Positions 27,328-36,068 of a DNA stretch of 64,000 nt are shown in pieces. Source of the DNA: Lysobacteraceae bacterium NML07-0707 (GTDB lineage: Bacteria > Pseudomonadota > Gammaproteobacteria > Xanthomonadales > Xanthomonadaceae); NCBI GenBank assembly GCA_002798295.1, contig NWQT01000025.1, positions 62,001 through 126,000 on the forward strand, written 5' to 3'. How positions within the stretch are numbered: position 1 is the first letter of the stretch; every line of letters begins with the position of its first letter. A program made the translations under genes and the position numbers. The notes beneath the pieces are model-generated. The model was not told where the DNA came from. It saw nothing but the letters and a program-made list of their open reading frames with translations, and made no database searches.

Positions 27328-28410
27328 TTATTGCAATATTGTGCGCACCGCCTGCTCATCCACGGCGCTGACCAGCTCGGCCTTGCCCGCGCCACGCCAG
27401 AGGACAAAGCGCAGGCCGTGGGCGCTGGCTTTTTTGTCCAGCCGCATGCGTGCCAGCAATGCTTCAGCATCCAAGCCCTCGGGCAGGGTGGTGGGCAGGT
27501 GTAACCGCGCCAGCAGCCGGGCAAGGCGCTCGCCGTGTGCTGGCGGCGCCAGCCCGAGCTGGGTGGAAAGCCGAGCGGCCAACACCATGCCGATGGCGAC
27601 GGCTTCGCCATGCACCAGGCCGCCGAAGCCTTGTTCGGCCTCGATGGCGTGGGCGAAGGTATGGCCGAAATTGAGCAGGGCGCGCTCGCCATGTTCAAAC
27701 GGGTCGCGCTCGACCACGGCGGCCTTGTAGCGGCAACTGGCGGCGATGGCGTATTGGAGCGCGGCTTCGTCCAGCGCCAGCAGTGCATCGGCCCGGCTTT
27801 CCAGCCAGTCCAGAAAGTCCGCATCGAAAATCGCGCCGTATTTGACCACTTCGGCCAGCCCGGCGGAGACTTCGCGCCGTGGCAAGGTCTGCAGGGTGTC
27901 GGTGTCGATGATGACCGCGCGCGGCAGATGAAAGGCGCCGACCAGGTTCTTGCCGGCGGGAATATCCACCGCAGTCTTGCCGCCGACCGAGGAATCCACC
28001 ATCGCCAGCAGTGAGGTGGGTAGTTGCACGCAGTCGATGCCACGCATCCAGCAGGCGGCAGCAAACCCGGCCAAATCTCCGACCACGCCGCCACCAAGGG
28101 CAAACACGCAGGCATCGCGGGTCGCGCCCTGCGCAGCCAGTGCATCAATCACTTCGGAGAAACCCGCCAGGGTTTTCGAGGCCTCTCCGGCGGCAATCGT
28201 GTGCAGGCGAATATCAGCCTGCGGTTTGGCGCGGGCGAGGGTATCCATCAGTTTCTGTGCATGATGCCGGGCGACATGGCGATCACTCAGTACCAGTGCA
28301 TGGCGGCCGCGCCAGTGTGCGGCCAGACGCGCCTCATCACCCAGCAGCCCTGCGCCAATATCGATGCGATAGGGGGCAGCGCCGCCCACCGCAACGCTTT
28401 CGATATTCAT
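27328..28410 (-). CDS. aroB: 3-dehydroquinate synthase
   Basis: AroB makes 3-dehydroquinate from DAHP, step two of the shikimate pathway, with NAD and a metal ion. The 360-residue product has [48 protein letters not shown] and [12 protein letters not shown] with the metal-binding His residues. The start ATG overlaps the aroK stop by four bases. Order aroK-aroB is standard. The TonB receptor/S9 pair separates it from hemE, which is often close to aroKB in related bacteria. Confidence 0.97.
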   Translation of the reverse strand: MNIESVAVGGAAPYRIDIGAGLLGDEARLAAHWRGRHALVLSDRHVARHHAQKLMDTLARAKPQADIRLHTIAAGEASKTLAGFSEVIDALAAQGATRDACVFALGGGVVGDLAGFAAACWMRGIDCVQLPTSLLAMVDSSVGGKTAVDIPAGKNLVGAFHLPRAVIIDTDTLQTLPRREVSAGLAEVVKYGAIFDADFLDWLESRADALLALDEAALQYAIAASCRYKAAVVERDPFEHGERALLNFGHTFAHAIEAEQGFGGLVHGEAVAIGMVLAARLSTQLGLAPPAHGERLARLLARLHLPTTLPEGLDAEALLARMRLDKKASAHGLRFVLWRGAGKAELVSAVDEQAVRTILQ

Positions 28411-28967
28411 GTCAGTACCCCATGTTGTTGTAGCAGCCGCTGCAAAAGATGGGCGGCCTCATCCGGGCCATGACCTTCGGTATCGAAATGCAGGTCGGCC
28501 ACTTGCGCATACAGCGGGTTGCGGATTGCGGCCATTTGCGTGAGCGCCTGCTCGCGGTCGGGGCGCTGCAGCAGCGGACGGTTGCGGCAACGCGCCAGCC
28601 TGCGCAATTGCCCGGCGACACTGACATGCAGATGCACCACGAAAGCCCCTCTGGCAAGCGCCGCGCGGTTTTCCGCAGCCAGAACCACGCCACCGCCGGT
28701 GGCAACCAATAAGCGTTGATTTGCCAAAAGCTCGGCCAGAAGCTGCGATTCGCGGCGACGGAATCCCGCCTCGCCCTCGCAGTCGAAAATTTGCGCAATG
28801 CTCGCGCCCGTGCGCTGTTCCAGTTCGCGGTCGGCATCGACAAAGCGCAGCCCGAGCGGGTCAGCCAGGCGTTTGCCAATCGAGGTCTTGCCCGCACCCA
28901 TCGGGCCGATGAGCACCAGATTGGCAGGTTTGTGCAGCAAGATTGCAGGGTGCATTGCAGACTTCAT
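28407..28967 (-). CDS. aroK: Shikimate kinase
   Basis: AroK phosphorylates shikimate with ATP. Walker A is [15 protein letters not shown], the shikimate-binding part is [20 protein letters not shown] with [10 protein letters not shown], and the lid region is [13 protein letters not shown]. The ATG at 28967 gives 186 residues; the open frame begins at a TTG six codons upstream, and another ATG lies at 28955. The divergent pdxH start is only 17 bases away, so the promoters of the two genes must lie in each other's coding regions or in the upstream gene. aroB follows with four-base overlap. Confidence 0.95.
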   Translation of the reverse strand: MKSAMHPAILLHKPANLVLIGPMGAGKTSIGKRLADPLGLRFVDADRELEQRTGASIAQIFDCEGEAGFRRRESQLLAELLANQRLLVATGGGVVLAAENRAALARGAFVVHLHVSVAGQLRRLARCRNRPLLQRPDREQALTQMAAIRNPLYAQVADLHFDTEGHGPDEAAHLLQRLLQQHGVLT

Positions 28968-28984
28968 CGGGAGACAATACCGCA

Positions 28985-29587
28985 ATGAATACCGAATCTC
29001 TGCTTGCCGAAGCCATCGACACCTTTGCCCGCCTGTTTGCGCGCGCCCGTGAATGCGAGCCGGAGCCCACCGGCATGACCCTGGCCACCGCCGATGCGCA
29101 CGGTCGTCCAGCAGCGCGCATCGTGCTGCTGAAAGATTTTGATGCGCGCGGCTTTGTGTTTTATAGCCATACCGATGGCCGCAAGGGTACGGAGCTGGCC
29201 GCCAACCCGCAGGCGGCGCTGCTGTTCTGGTGGCCGCATCTGGGCGAAGCCGGTATCGAAGTGCGTATCGAGGGCGATACCCAGCCAGTCAGCGCGGATG
29301 AGGCCGATGCCTATTTCGCCAGCCGCCCGCGCATGAGCCAGATTGGCGCCTGGGCTTCGCAACAATCACGCACACTGGACAGGCGCGAAACCTTTGAGGC
29401 GCGCATCAGCGACTTCGAGCGCGAATTTGCCGGCCGCGACGTGCCGCGCCCGGCCACCTGGTCGGGCACCCGCGTGGTGCCGCGCGCCATCGAATTCTGG
29501 TACGGTGCCCAATTCCGCCTGCACGAGCGCTGCTTGTACGAGCGCGATGCTGACGGCCACTGGCACAAGCGCATGCTCTATCCCTGA
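28985..29587 (+). CDS. pdxH: Pyridoxamine/pyridoxine 5'-phosphate oxidase
   Basis: PdxH oxidises PNP or PMP to pyridoxal phosphate using FMN. The 200-residue product has [42 protein letters not shown] (FMN binding), [18 protein letters not shown], and ends in [18 protein letters not shown]...KRMLYP, with the Arg-rich end that is characteristic. The ATG at 28985 has GGAGA 10-15 bases upstream. It diverges from aroK. Confidence 0.96.
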   Translation: MNTESLLAEAIDTFARLFARARECEPEPTGMTLATADAHGRPAARIVLLKDFDARGFVFYSHTDGRKGTELAANPQAALLFWWPHLGEAGIEVRIEGDTQPVSADEADAYFASRPRMSQIGAWASQQSRTLDRRETFEARISDFEREFAGRDVPRPATWSGTRVVPRAIEFWYGAQFRLHERCLYERDADGHWHKRMLYP

Positions 29588-29609
29588 TGCGTGCAGGCGC
29601 TTGTCAATA

Positions 29610-30401
29610 ATGGGGCCACGGCGCATCGTCTGCCTGACCGAAGAACCCACCGAAACCCTGTACGCGCTGGGCGAGCAAGACCGGATTGTCGGCATTTCCG
29701 GCTTTACCGTGCGGCCAGCACAGGCGCGGCGCGAAAAGCCCAAGGTCAGCGCTTTTACCTGCGCCAAGACCGACGCGATTGTGGCCTTGCAGCCAGATTT
29801 GGTGATTGGCTTTTCCGACATTCAGGCCGATATCGCTGCAGACCTGGTGCGTGCCGGCGTGGAAGTCTGGATTGCCAACCACCGCAGCGTCGAGGGCATT
29901 CTCGACTACATTCGCAGGTTGGGCGCGCTGGTCGGTGCGGCCGCCAAGGCCGATGATTACGCTGCCGCCCTGCAGCGCGGTATTGACGCAGTGGCCGCCG
30001 AAGCTGCGCGTCTGCCGCGCCGCCCGAAGGTGTATTTCGAGGAATGGGACACGCCGATGATTAGCGCTATCCGTTGGGTCAGCGAACTGATTGCGATTGC
30101 CGGCGGTGATGACATATTCCCCGAGCATGCCGCCGAGGCGCTGGCCAAAAACCGCATTCTGGCCGATGGCGATGAAGTCATCCGCCGCGCACCGGACATC
30201 ATCATCGGCTCCTGGTGCGGCAAGAAATTCCGTCCGGAACAAGTCGCCGCAAGACCGGGCTGGGCGCAGATTCCGGCGGTGCTGCATGGCGAGCTGCACG
30301 AAGTGAAGTCGCCCCTGATTCTGCAACCGGGTCCTGCGGCCTTGAGCGATGGCCTGGCCGCGCTTGCGGCGATTATCAGGGCTTGGGCAAGTCGCGGCTG
30401 A
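29610..30401 (+). CDS. BtuF-like periplasmic-binding-fold protein without signal peptide
   Basis: A 263-residue protein with the two-lobe helical-hinge fold of cobalamin/iron-siderophore binding proteins: RIVCLTEEPTETLYALGEQDRIVGIS at the start, PDLVIGFSDIQADIAADLVRAG, and IIIGSWCGKKFRP at the end. The start at 29610 has no signal peptide and no lipobox, so as read it would be cytoplasmic. No btuC or btuD permease or ATPase is nearby. Such orphan proteins, usually named cobalamin-binding, exist in several proteobacteria; the role is unclear. The 3' end overlaps the DUF4426 gene end by 26 bases on the other strand. Confidence 0.75.
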   Translation: MGPRRIVCLTEEPTETLYALGEQDRIVGISGFTVRPAQARREKPKVSAFTCAKTDAIVALQPDLVIGFSDIQADIAADLVRAGVEVWIANHRSVEGILDYIRRLGALVGAAAKADDYAAALQRGIDAVAAEAARLPRRPKVYFEEWDTPMISAIRWVSELIAIAGGDDIFPEHAAEALAKNRILADGDEVIRRAPDIIIGSWCGKKFRPEQVAARPGWAQIPAVLHGELHEVKSPLILQPGPAALSDGLAALAAIIRAWASRG

Positions 30402-30849
30402 AGCGCAGCTGCGCACTGGCCGTGTCCCGGCGCGCGTCGATTTCCAGCTGCAAGGTGGTCGGCGCGCTGGCGTGGATTTCGGCAATCCAGTCGGCAAATC
30501 CGGCGCTGTCGATGCGGCGCAGTGTCAGCGGCTTCATGCTTTCGGCAAGGCTCGCCGCGCGCGCCTGCAAATGCAGACCTTCAACCGGGATGGCATCACC
30601 GGCTGCACTGCGCGGGGAAAGCAGCAGCAACCAGTTATCGGCATCGCGGTGTACACCGTACTGGCGGGTGATGGCCTCACTCAAATCACTGCTGCGCACC
30701 AGACGCGCCTCCAGCTGAATATCGCCGAGCGTGGCGCGGGCAGCCTGACTGGGCGCGTTTTGACCCACTGGCGTGGCCTGACGAAGCGCTCCTTGCCCGC
30801 AGGCAGTGAGCGATAGCGCTAATAACAGTGCGAGTGAGAGGGTTTTCAT
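30376..30849 (-). CDS. DUF4426 lipoprotein
   Basis: A 157-residue protein with a lipoprotein signal (MKTLSLALLLALSLTACGQG, Cys after LTA). The rest has the DUF4426 look, with LGDIQLEARLVRSSDLSEAI and ITRQYGVHRDADNWLLLLS. DUF4426 genes sit beside proC in many gammaproteobacteria; no function is known. It starts inside the stop of proC (TGATG), so it is translated from the proC transcript. Confidence 0.8.
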   Translation of the reverse strand: MKTLSLALLLALSLTACGQGALRQATPVGQNAPSQAARATLGDIQLEARLVRSSDLSEAITRQYGVHRDADNWLLLLSPRSAAGDAIPVEGLHLQARAASLAESMKPLTLRRIDSAGFADWIAEIHASAPTTLQLEIDARRDTASAQLRFSRDLPKP

Positions 30850-31676
30850 CAGGCATTGGCCTTGGCAAGTTCAATGCCGCGCTGGCGGGCGGCATGGATG
30901 GCGCGGGCGACGATGGCGCGGAAGTCATCGGCTTCGAAGCTCTCGATCGCTGCCTGGGTGGTGCCGCCCGGTGAGGTGACGCGGCGGCGCAGCTCGGCGG
31001 CCGGGGTGTCGTCATGGGTCAGCATTTTGGCCGCACCCAGCAGGGTCTGGATGGTCAGGCTGCGGGCGGCTTCTGCACTCAGGCCTTCGGCTTCGCCTGC
31101 GGCCTGCATGGCTTCGGCCAGCAAGAACACATAAGCCGGGCCGCTGCCGGAAACCGCGGTGACCGCATCCATCAGGTTTTCATCATCAATCCAGACGGTC
31201 GCGCCTGCGCCTTGCAGCAGCGCTTGGGCTGCTTGCTTTTGTGAGGGGGTGACTTGGTGGTTGGCGTACAGGCCCGTTACGCCTGCTCCAAGCAATGCCG
31301 GGGTATTGGGCATGGTGCGCACCACCGCCAGTCCGCCGCCCAGCCAGCTGGATATCTGCTCGCTGGTGATGCCGGCAGCGACTGATACCAGCAGCGGTTT
31401 TTGCGCCTGTGCCTGTCCGGCCAGCGATTGACAGAGGCTTTTCATGACCTGCGGCTTGACGGCCAGCAGCCAGATGGCACTGTCTTTCACCGCATCCTGG
31501 CCTTGGGCAAAGACTTGCACGGAGAAATCTGCCGCCAGGGTTTGGCGCACGGCTTCTACCGGCTCGGCCACGCGGATATTGGCCAGTGCTTTGCCCGCGG
31601 TAATCAGTCCGCCAATCAGGCTGCGTGCCATATTGCCGCCGCCGATGAAGGTGATCGAGTCAGAAACAGGGTTCAT
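30849..31676 (-). CDS. proC: Pyrroline-5-carboxylate reductase
   Basis: ProC reduces P5C to proline with NAD(P)H. The 275-residue product has ITFIGGGNMARSLIGGLITAG, VVRTMPNTPALLGAGVTGLYAN, and AVSGSGPAYVFLLAEAMQ, VTSPGGTTQAAIESFE near the C-terminus. It diverges from pilT. In Pseudomonas and Xanthomonas a yggS gene commonly lies between proC and pilT; here it is missing, leaving 131 bases. Confidence 0.97.
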   Translation of the reverse strand: MNPVSDSITFIGGGNMARSLIGGLITAGKALANIRVAEPVEAVRQTLAADFSVQVFAQGQDAVKDSAIWLLAVKPQVMKSLCQSLAGQAQAQKPLLVSVAAGITSEQISSWLGGGLAVVRTMPNTPALLGAGVTGLYANHQVTPSQKQAAQALLQGAGATVWIDDENLMDAVTAVSGSGPAYVFLLAEAMQAAGEAEGLSAEAARSLTIQTLLGAAKMLTHDDTPAAELRRRVTSPGGTTQAAIESFEADDFRAIVARAIHAARQRGIELAKANA

Positions 31677-31743
31677 GTCATTGGCTTTGAGTCAGGTCAA
31701 GGCATAGAGCATAGCAATCAGGTGATTCTGATGGCGCGGGGGT

Positions 31744-31749
31744 TATACT
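31744..31749 (+). promoter_or_regulatory. Possible -10 element (TATACT) upstream of pilT
   Basis: TATACT in a G/C-rich setting (ggttatactccgcg) 58 bases before the pilT start. No clear -35 is seen. It resembles the elements before the polyene ketosynthase and the glycosyltransferase gene. Confidence 0.4.
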
Positions 31750-31807
31750 CCGCGCGGGGCTGGGGAACCGGCATTTGATCACAGTTTCAAGAAGCCAGGG
31801 AGAGAAA

Positions 31808-32845
31808 ATGGATATTGCAGAATTATTGGCCTTTTCGGTTAAGAACAAGGCATCGGATTTGCACTTGTCAGCAGGCTTGCCGCCGATGATTCGTGTCGAT
31901 GGTGATGTGCGTCGTATCAATATCCCGCCGCTGGATCACAAGACCGTGCATGCGCTGATTTACGACATCATGTCGGACAAGCAGCGCCGTGACTACGAAG
32001 AATTTCTGGAAACCGACTTCTCCTTTGAAATCCCCGGTCTTGCGCGTTTTCGCGTCAACGCCTTCAATCAGAATCGCGGCGCTGGGGCGGTGTTCCGTAC
32101 CATTCCTTCGGAAGTGTTGACACTCGACCAGCTGGGCTGCCCGCCGTTGTTCCGCGAGCTGGTCAACCAGCCGCAAGGCTTGATTCTGGTGACCGGCCCC
32201 ACCGGCTCGGGCAAGTCCACCACGCTGGCAGCGATGCTCGACCATATCAACAAGAATGAGTACGGTCATATCCTGTCGGTGGAAGACCCCATCGAGTTTG
32301 TGCACAACTCGCAGAAATGCCTGATCAACCAGCGCGAAGTGCACCGCGATACGCATGGCTTCAACGAGGCGCTGCGCTCGGCATTGCGTGAAGACCCGGA
32401 CTATATCCTGGTGGGCGAATTGCGCGACCTGGAAACCATCCGGCTTGCGCTGACGGCCGCTGAAACCGGGCACTTGGTATTCGGCACCTTGCATACCAGT
32501 TCGGCGGCCAAAACCATCGACCGTATCATCGACGTGTTCCCCGCGGGCGAAAAGCCGATGGTGCGCTCGATGCTGTCCGAATCCTTGCGCGCAGTGATTT
32601 CGCAGGCGCTTTTGAAGAAAGTCGGTGGCGGACGTACCGCTGCCTGGGAAATCATGGTTGGCATTCCGGCGATTCGTAACCTGATCCGCGAGGACAAGGT
32701 GGCGCAGATGTATTCGGCTATCCAGACCGGCCAGCAATACGGCATGATGACCCTGGATCAGCATTTGCAGGATCTGGTGGCGCGCGGCTTGATTCTGAAG
32801 CCGCAGGCGCGCGAATACGCCAAGGACAAGCGCCTGTTTGATTAA
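31808..32845 (+). CDS. pilT: Type IV pilus retraction ATPase PilT
   Basis: PilT is the hexameric motor that pulls type IV pili back for twitching. The 345-residue product has Walker A GPTGSGKS at 130-137, the Asp box VEDPIEFVH, Walker B ILVGELRDLET, and the PilT-specific AIRNLIREDK motif near the C-terminus. The ATG at 31808 has an AGGGAGA ribosome site; 11 codons upstream in frame are not family-like. pilU follows after 33 bases. Confidence 0.97.
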   Translation: MDIAELLAFSVKNKASDLHLSAGLPPMIRVDGDVRRINIPPLDHKTVHALIYDIMSDKQRRDYEEFLETDFSFEIPGLARFRVNAFNQNRGAGAVFRTIPSEVLTLDQLGCPPLFRELVNQPQGLILVTGPTGSGKSTTLAAMLDHINKNEYGHILSVEDPIEFVHNSQKCLINQREVHRDTHGFNEALRSALREDPDYILVGELRDLETIRLALTAAETGHLVFGTLHTSSAAKTIDRIIDVFPAGEKPMVRSMLSESLRAVISQALLKKVGGGRTAAWEIMVGIPAIRNLIREDKVAQMYSAIQTGQQYGMMTLDQHLQDLVARGLILKPQAREYAKDKRLFD

Positions 32846-32878
32846 GACCTGTCGGCACCAATTTTCTGGAGTTTTCCC

Positions 32879-34012
32879 ATGACCACACCCGCCGAGTTCA
32901 CTTCCCTGCTGAAGCTGATGTCCACACAGCGTGCATCAGACTTGTTCATCACCTCCGGCATGCCGCCTTCAATGAAGGTCAACGGCAAAATCACGCCGGT
33001 AACCCAGGAGCCACTGACTTCGCAGCAGAGCCGTGACCTGGTGCTGTCCATCATGACGCCGGTGCAGCGCGAGGAGTTTGAAAAAACCCACGAATGCAAT
33101 TTCGCCATTGGCCTTGCCGGGGTGGGGCGCTTTCGTGTTTCGGCCTTCTATCAGCGTAATCAGGTCGGCATGGTGTTGCGCCGCATTGAAACCCATATCC
33201 CGACGACTGAAGAGCTGAATCTGCCGCCGATCATCAAGACGCTGGCGATGACCAAGCGCGGCATCATCATCTTTGTCGGCGCCACCGGTACCGGCAAGAC
33301 CACCTCGCTGGCAGCAATGATTGGTCATCGCAACAAGGCAGCGACCGGGCACATCATCACCATCGAAGACCCGATTGAATTCGTGCATCGCCACGAAAAC
33401 TGCATCGTCACCCAGCGCGAAGTCGGCATCGATACCGAAAGCTGGGAAGCGGCGCTGAAAAACACCCTGCGTCAGGCACCGGACGTGATCATGATTGGCG
33501 AAGTGCGTACCCGCGAAGGCATGGATCACGCCATCGCCTTTGCCGAAACCGGTCATCTGGTGCTATGCACTCTGCACGCCAACAATGCCAACCAGGCGAT
33601 GGATCGCATCATCAACTTCTTTCCTGAAGATCGCCGTCAGCAATTGCTGATGGATCTTTCGCTGAACCTCAAGGCAGTTGTCGCCCAGCAGCTGGTGCCG
33701 CGCGTGGATGGCAAGGGACGCCGCGTGGCGATGGAAATCCTGCTGGGCACGCCGCTGGTGCAGGACTATATCCGCGATGGCGAAATCCACAAGCTCAAAG
33801 AGGTGATGAAGGACTCCACCCAGCTGGGCATGAAAACCTTTGACCAGAGCCTGTTCGAGCTGTATCAGGCCGGTGAAATCAGCTATGAGGACGCACTGCG
33901 TTATGCCGACTCGCAGAATGAGGTGCGCCTGAAAATCAAGCTGGCACAGGGCGGCGATGCCCGCACCCTGGCACAAGGGCTTGATGGCGTGGAAGTGGCG
34001 GAAGTGCGCTAA
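32879..34012 (+). CDS. pilU: Type IV pilus retraction ATPase PilU
   Basis: A PilT paralogue that helps PilT retract pili under load. The 377-residue product has Walker A GATGTGKTTSLAAMIG, IEDPIEFVHRH, and IMIGEVRTREG. The region matching the PilT AIRNLIRE motif reads TPLVQDYIRDGEIHKLKEVM, the PilU form. The start ATG has a CTGGAG ribosome site. It is followed by a terminator-like hairpin. Confidence 0.96.
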   Translation: MTTPAEFTSLLKLMSTQRASDLFITSGMPPSMKVNGKITPVTQEPLTSQQSRDLVLSIMTPVQREEFEKTHECNFAIGLAGVGRFRVSAFYQRNQVGMVLRRIETHIPTTEELNLPPIIKTLAMTKRGIIIFVGATGTGKTTSLAAMIGHRNKAATGHIITIEDPIEFVHRHENCIVTQREVGIDTESWEAALKNTLRQAPDVIMIGEVRTREGMDHAIAFAETGHLVLCTLHANNANQAMDRIINFFPEDRRQQLLMDLSLNLKAVVAQQLVPRVDGKGRRVAMEILLGTPLVQDYIRDGEIHKLKEVMKDSTQLGMKTFDQSLFELYQAGEISYEDALRYADSQNEVRLKIKLAQGGDARTLAQGLDGVEVAEVR

Positions 34013-34042
34013 CCCGCGTGCCTGAAACATGGCGATGAACAG

Positions 34043-34070
34043 CGCCCGCCTTGGCGGGCGTTGTCGTTTT
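34043..34070 (+). terminator. Terminator-like hairpin after pilU
   Basis: Stem cgcccgc paired with gcgggcg around a CTTG loop, followed by ttgtcgtttt. It is 30 bases past pilU and 40 before yqgE. Confidence 0.7.
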
Positions 34071-34109
34071 CATCCCGGTAAACAGGGTGCACAGGCTACA
34101 ATCTTGTGC

Positions 34110-34676
34110 ATGACAGAATCCGCCTCATCTTTGGCCAGACAGTTGCTGATTGCCTTGCCTGCACTGGACGACCCCAATTTTTCCCGCACCGTCAGCCTGA
34201 TTTGCCAGCATGACGAGCACGGCGCGATGGGGATTGTCATCAACCGTGCCTCGGAATACAGCGTCGGCGAGCTGTTTGCGCAAATCCGCATCGAAGGCGG
34301 TGCCCCGGAGCTTTTGGCGCAGCCGGTGCTGGCCGGCGGGCCAGTACATGCCGAGCGTGGCTTCGTGTTGCACGATGGTGAGCGCGAATGGGATTCCAGC
34401 GTACGCCTGCCCGGAGGACTTGCGTTGACCACCTCGCGCGATGTGCTCGAGGCCATGGCGCGTGGCGATGGTCCGGCGCAGGCTGTGGTGGCGCTGGGCT
34501 GTGCGGGCTGGGGTGCAGGTCAGCTGGAGCAGGAAATCAGCGAAAACAGCTGGCTGCTGGCGCCCTCGGATGACGACTTGCTGTTCCGCCTGCCGCTGGA
34601 GCAGCGCTGGCAGGCCGCTGCCGGACTGGTGGGCGTGAATCTGATGAATATGACACATTACAGCGGTCGCGCATGA
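34110..34676 (+). CDS. yqgE: UPF0301 protein YqgE
   Basis: A 188-residue protein of a widely conserved family of unknown reaction: LARQLLIALPALDDPNFSRTVSLICQHDEHGAMGIVINRA, VLAGGPVHAERGFVLH, and VALGCAGWGAGQLEQEISENSWL. The ATG at 34110 is used; the frame starts earlier, but only non-family residues are added. It overlaps ruvX by four bases, the usual pairing. Confidence 0.95.
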   Translation: MTESASSLARQLLIALPALDDPNFSRTVSLICQHDEHGAMGIVINRASEYSVGELFAQIRIEGGAPELLAQPVLAGGPVHAERGFVLHDGEREWDSSVRLPGGLALTTSRDVLEAMARGDGPAQAVVALGCAGWGAGQLEQEISENSWLLAPSDDDLLFRLPLEQRWQAAAGLVGVNLMNMTHYSGRA

Positions 34677-35146
34677 GGCTCGATGGCGCCGTACTGGGCT
34701 TTGATGTCGGTGCGCGGCGCATCGGCGTGGCAGTCGGCAGTGCCATCGGTGCCGGTGCGCGCGGCATAGCCGTGGTGGAGATGCGCGATGACAAACCGGA
34801 TTGGCCGGCGATTGAAAAACTGCGCCGAGAGTGGTTACCCAGCGGTTTTATCGTCGGTGACCCGTTGACCCTGGACGGCAGCGACCAGCCAGCACGACAA
34901 CGTGCGCAGCGCTTTGCCCGGCAATTGCAGCAACGCTTCGGCCTGCCGGTATTGATGGTGGACGAGCGCCGCTCCAGCATCGAGGCGGCACAGCGCTTCG
35001 CCGCCGCACGCGCCGAAGGCCAGCGTCGCCGCCGTGATGCTGCCGAGCTGGATGCGGTCGCGGCGGCGGTTATCATCGAGCGCTGGATTGCCGCACCCGA
35101 TAGCGCCGTGCCGGTGACGCAAGCTACGCAAGAGAAGGAAAACTAA
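34673..35146 (+). CDS. ruvX: YqgF/RuvX family Holliday-junction resolvase-like nuclease
   Basis: A 157-residue RNase H-fold protein: LGFDVGARRIGVAVG with the first Asp, FIVGDPLTLDGSD, and VDERRSSIEAAQRF. It is needed for 16S rRNA end processing in E. coli. ATGA overlap with yqgE, and pyrB starts four bases after its stop, so yqgE-ruvX-pyrB is one operon. Confidence 0.94.
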   Translation: MRLDGAVLGFDVGARRIGVAVGSAIGAGARGIAVVEMRDDKPDWPAIEKLRREWLPSGFIVGDPLTLDGSDQPARQRAQRFARQLQQRFGLPVLMVDERRSSIEAAQRFAAARAEGQRRRRDAAELDAVAAAVIIERWIAAPDSAVPVTQATQEKEN

Positions 35147-35150
35147 AGCC

Positions 35151-36065
35151 ATGCCACACCATCTGCTTTCCATGCAGGCGCTCGATTTCGACGCGCTGAC
35201 TGCCATCCTTGAGCGTGCCGAGGCGTTGCGCCATGCAGGCGACTGCCGTAGCCATCTGTCCGGCCGTGCTGTTTGCACCTTGTTTTTTGAGCCTTCCACG
35301 CGCACCCGGCTCAGCTTTCAGCGCGCCGCGCAGCGGTTGGGTGCGGATATTTTGAACTTCGAGGCGGCGACCTCTTCGGCCACCAAGGGCGAAACCGCGC
35401 TCGATACGCTGAAGAACATCGAGGCGATGGGCGTGTCCGCTTTCATCATCCGCGCCCGCGAGGACGGGCTGGTGGCCGAGTTTGCGCAAAGTGCTGCGCC
35501 CGGCACCGCGCTTATCAATGCCGGTGATGGTCGCAGTCAGCACCCGACCCAGGCGTTGCTGGACATGCTCACCATCCGCGAAGCCAAGGGGCGCGATTTT
35601 TCCGCGTTGAAAGTGGCGATTGTCGGCGACATCCTGCATTCGCGGGTGGCGCGCAGTGACCTTGCCGCGCTGCACACTCTGGGTGTGCAGGACATCCGCG
35701 TCTGCGGGCCGGCCAATTTGCTGCCTGCCGACGATACCCTGGCGGGCTGTCATGTCAGCCATGATCTTGACGAGGCACTCAGCGATGCCGACGTGGTGAT
35801 GACCCTGCGCCTGCAACGCGAGCGCATGGAAGATGGCCTGATTGAGTCGCTGGATGGCTATCACCGCGACTACGGCATTACCGCTGCCCGCATGGCTGGC
35901 GCAGCCCGGGATGCCATCGTCATGCACCCCGGGCCCCTCAATCGCGGCGTGGAAATCAGCGATGAAGTGGCCGATGGCGCGCAGTCGCGCATCTTGCGGC
36001 AGGTGGAAAACGGCGTGCTGGTGCGGATGGCGGTACTGGAGCGCGCGCTGCTGAAGCTGCCTTGA
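35151..36065 (+). CDS. pyrB: Aspartate carbamoyltransferase catalytic subunit
   Basis: PyrB joins carbamoyl phosphate and aspartate in pyrimidine synthesis. The 304-residue product has the carbamoyl-phosphate motif FFEPSTRTRLSFQRAAQRLG, GDGRSQHPTQALLDM, IVGDILHSRVARSD, and VMHPGPLNRGVEI. No pyrI regulatory gene follows. HrpA starts four bases after the stop. Confidence 0.96.
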   Translation: MPHHLLSMQALDFDALTAILERAEALRHAGDCRSHLSGRAVCTLFFEPSTRTRLSFQRAAQRLGADILNFEAATSSATKGETALDTLKNIEAMGVSAFIIRAREDGLVAEFAQSAAPGTALINAGDGRSQHPTQALLDMLTIREAKGRDFSALKVAIVGDILHSRVARSDLAALHTLGVQDIRVCGPANLLPADDTLAGCHVSHDLDEALSDADVVMTLRLQRERMEDGLIESLDGYHRDYGITAARMAGAARDAIVMHPGPLNRGVEISDEVADGAQSRILRQVENGVLVRMAVLERALLKLP

Positions 36066-36068
36066 TTG

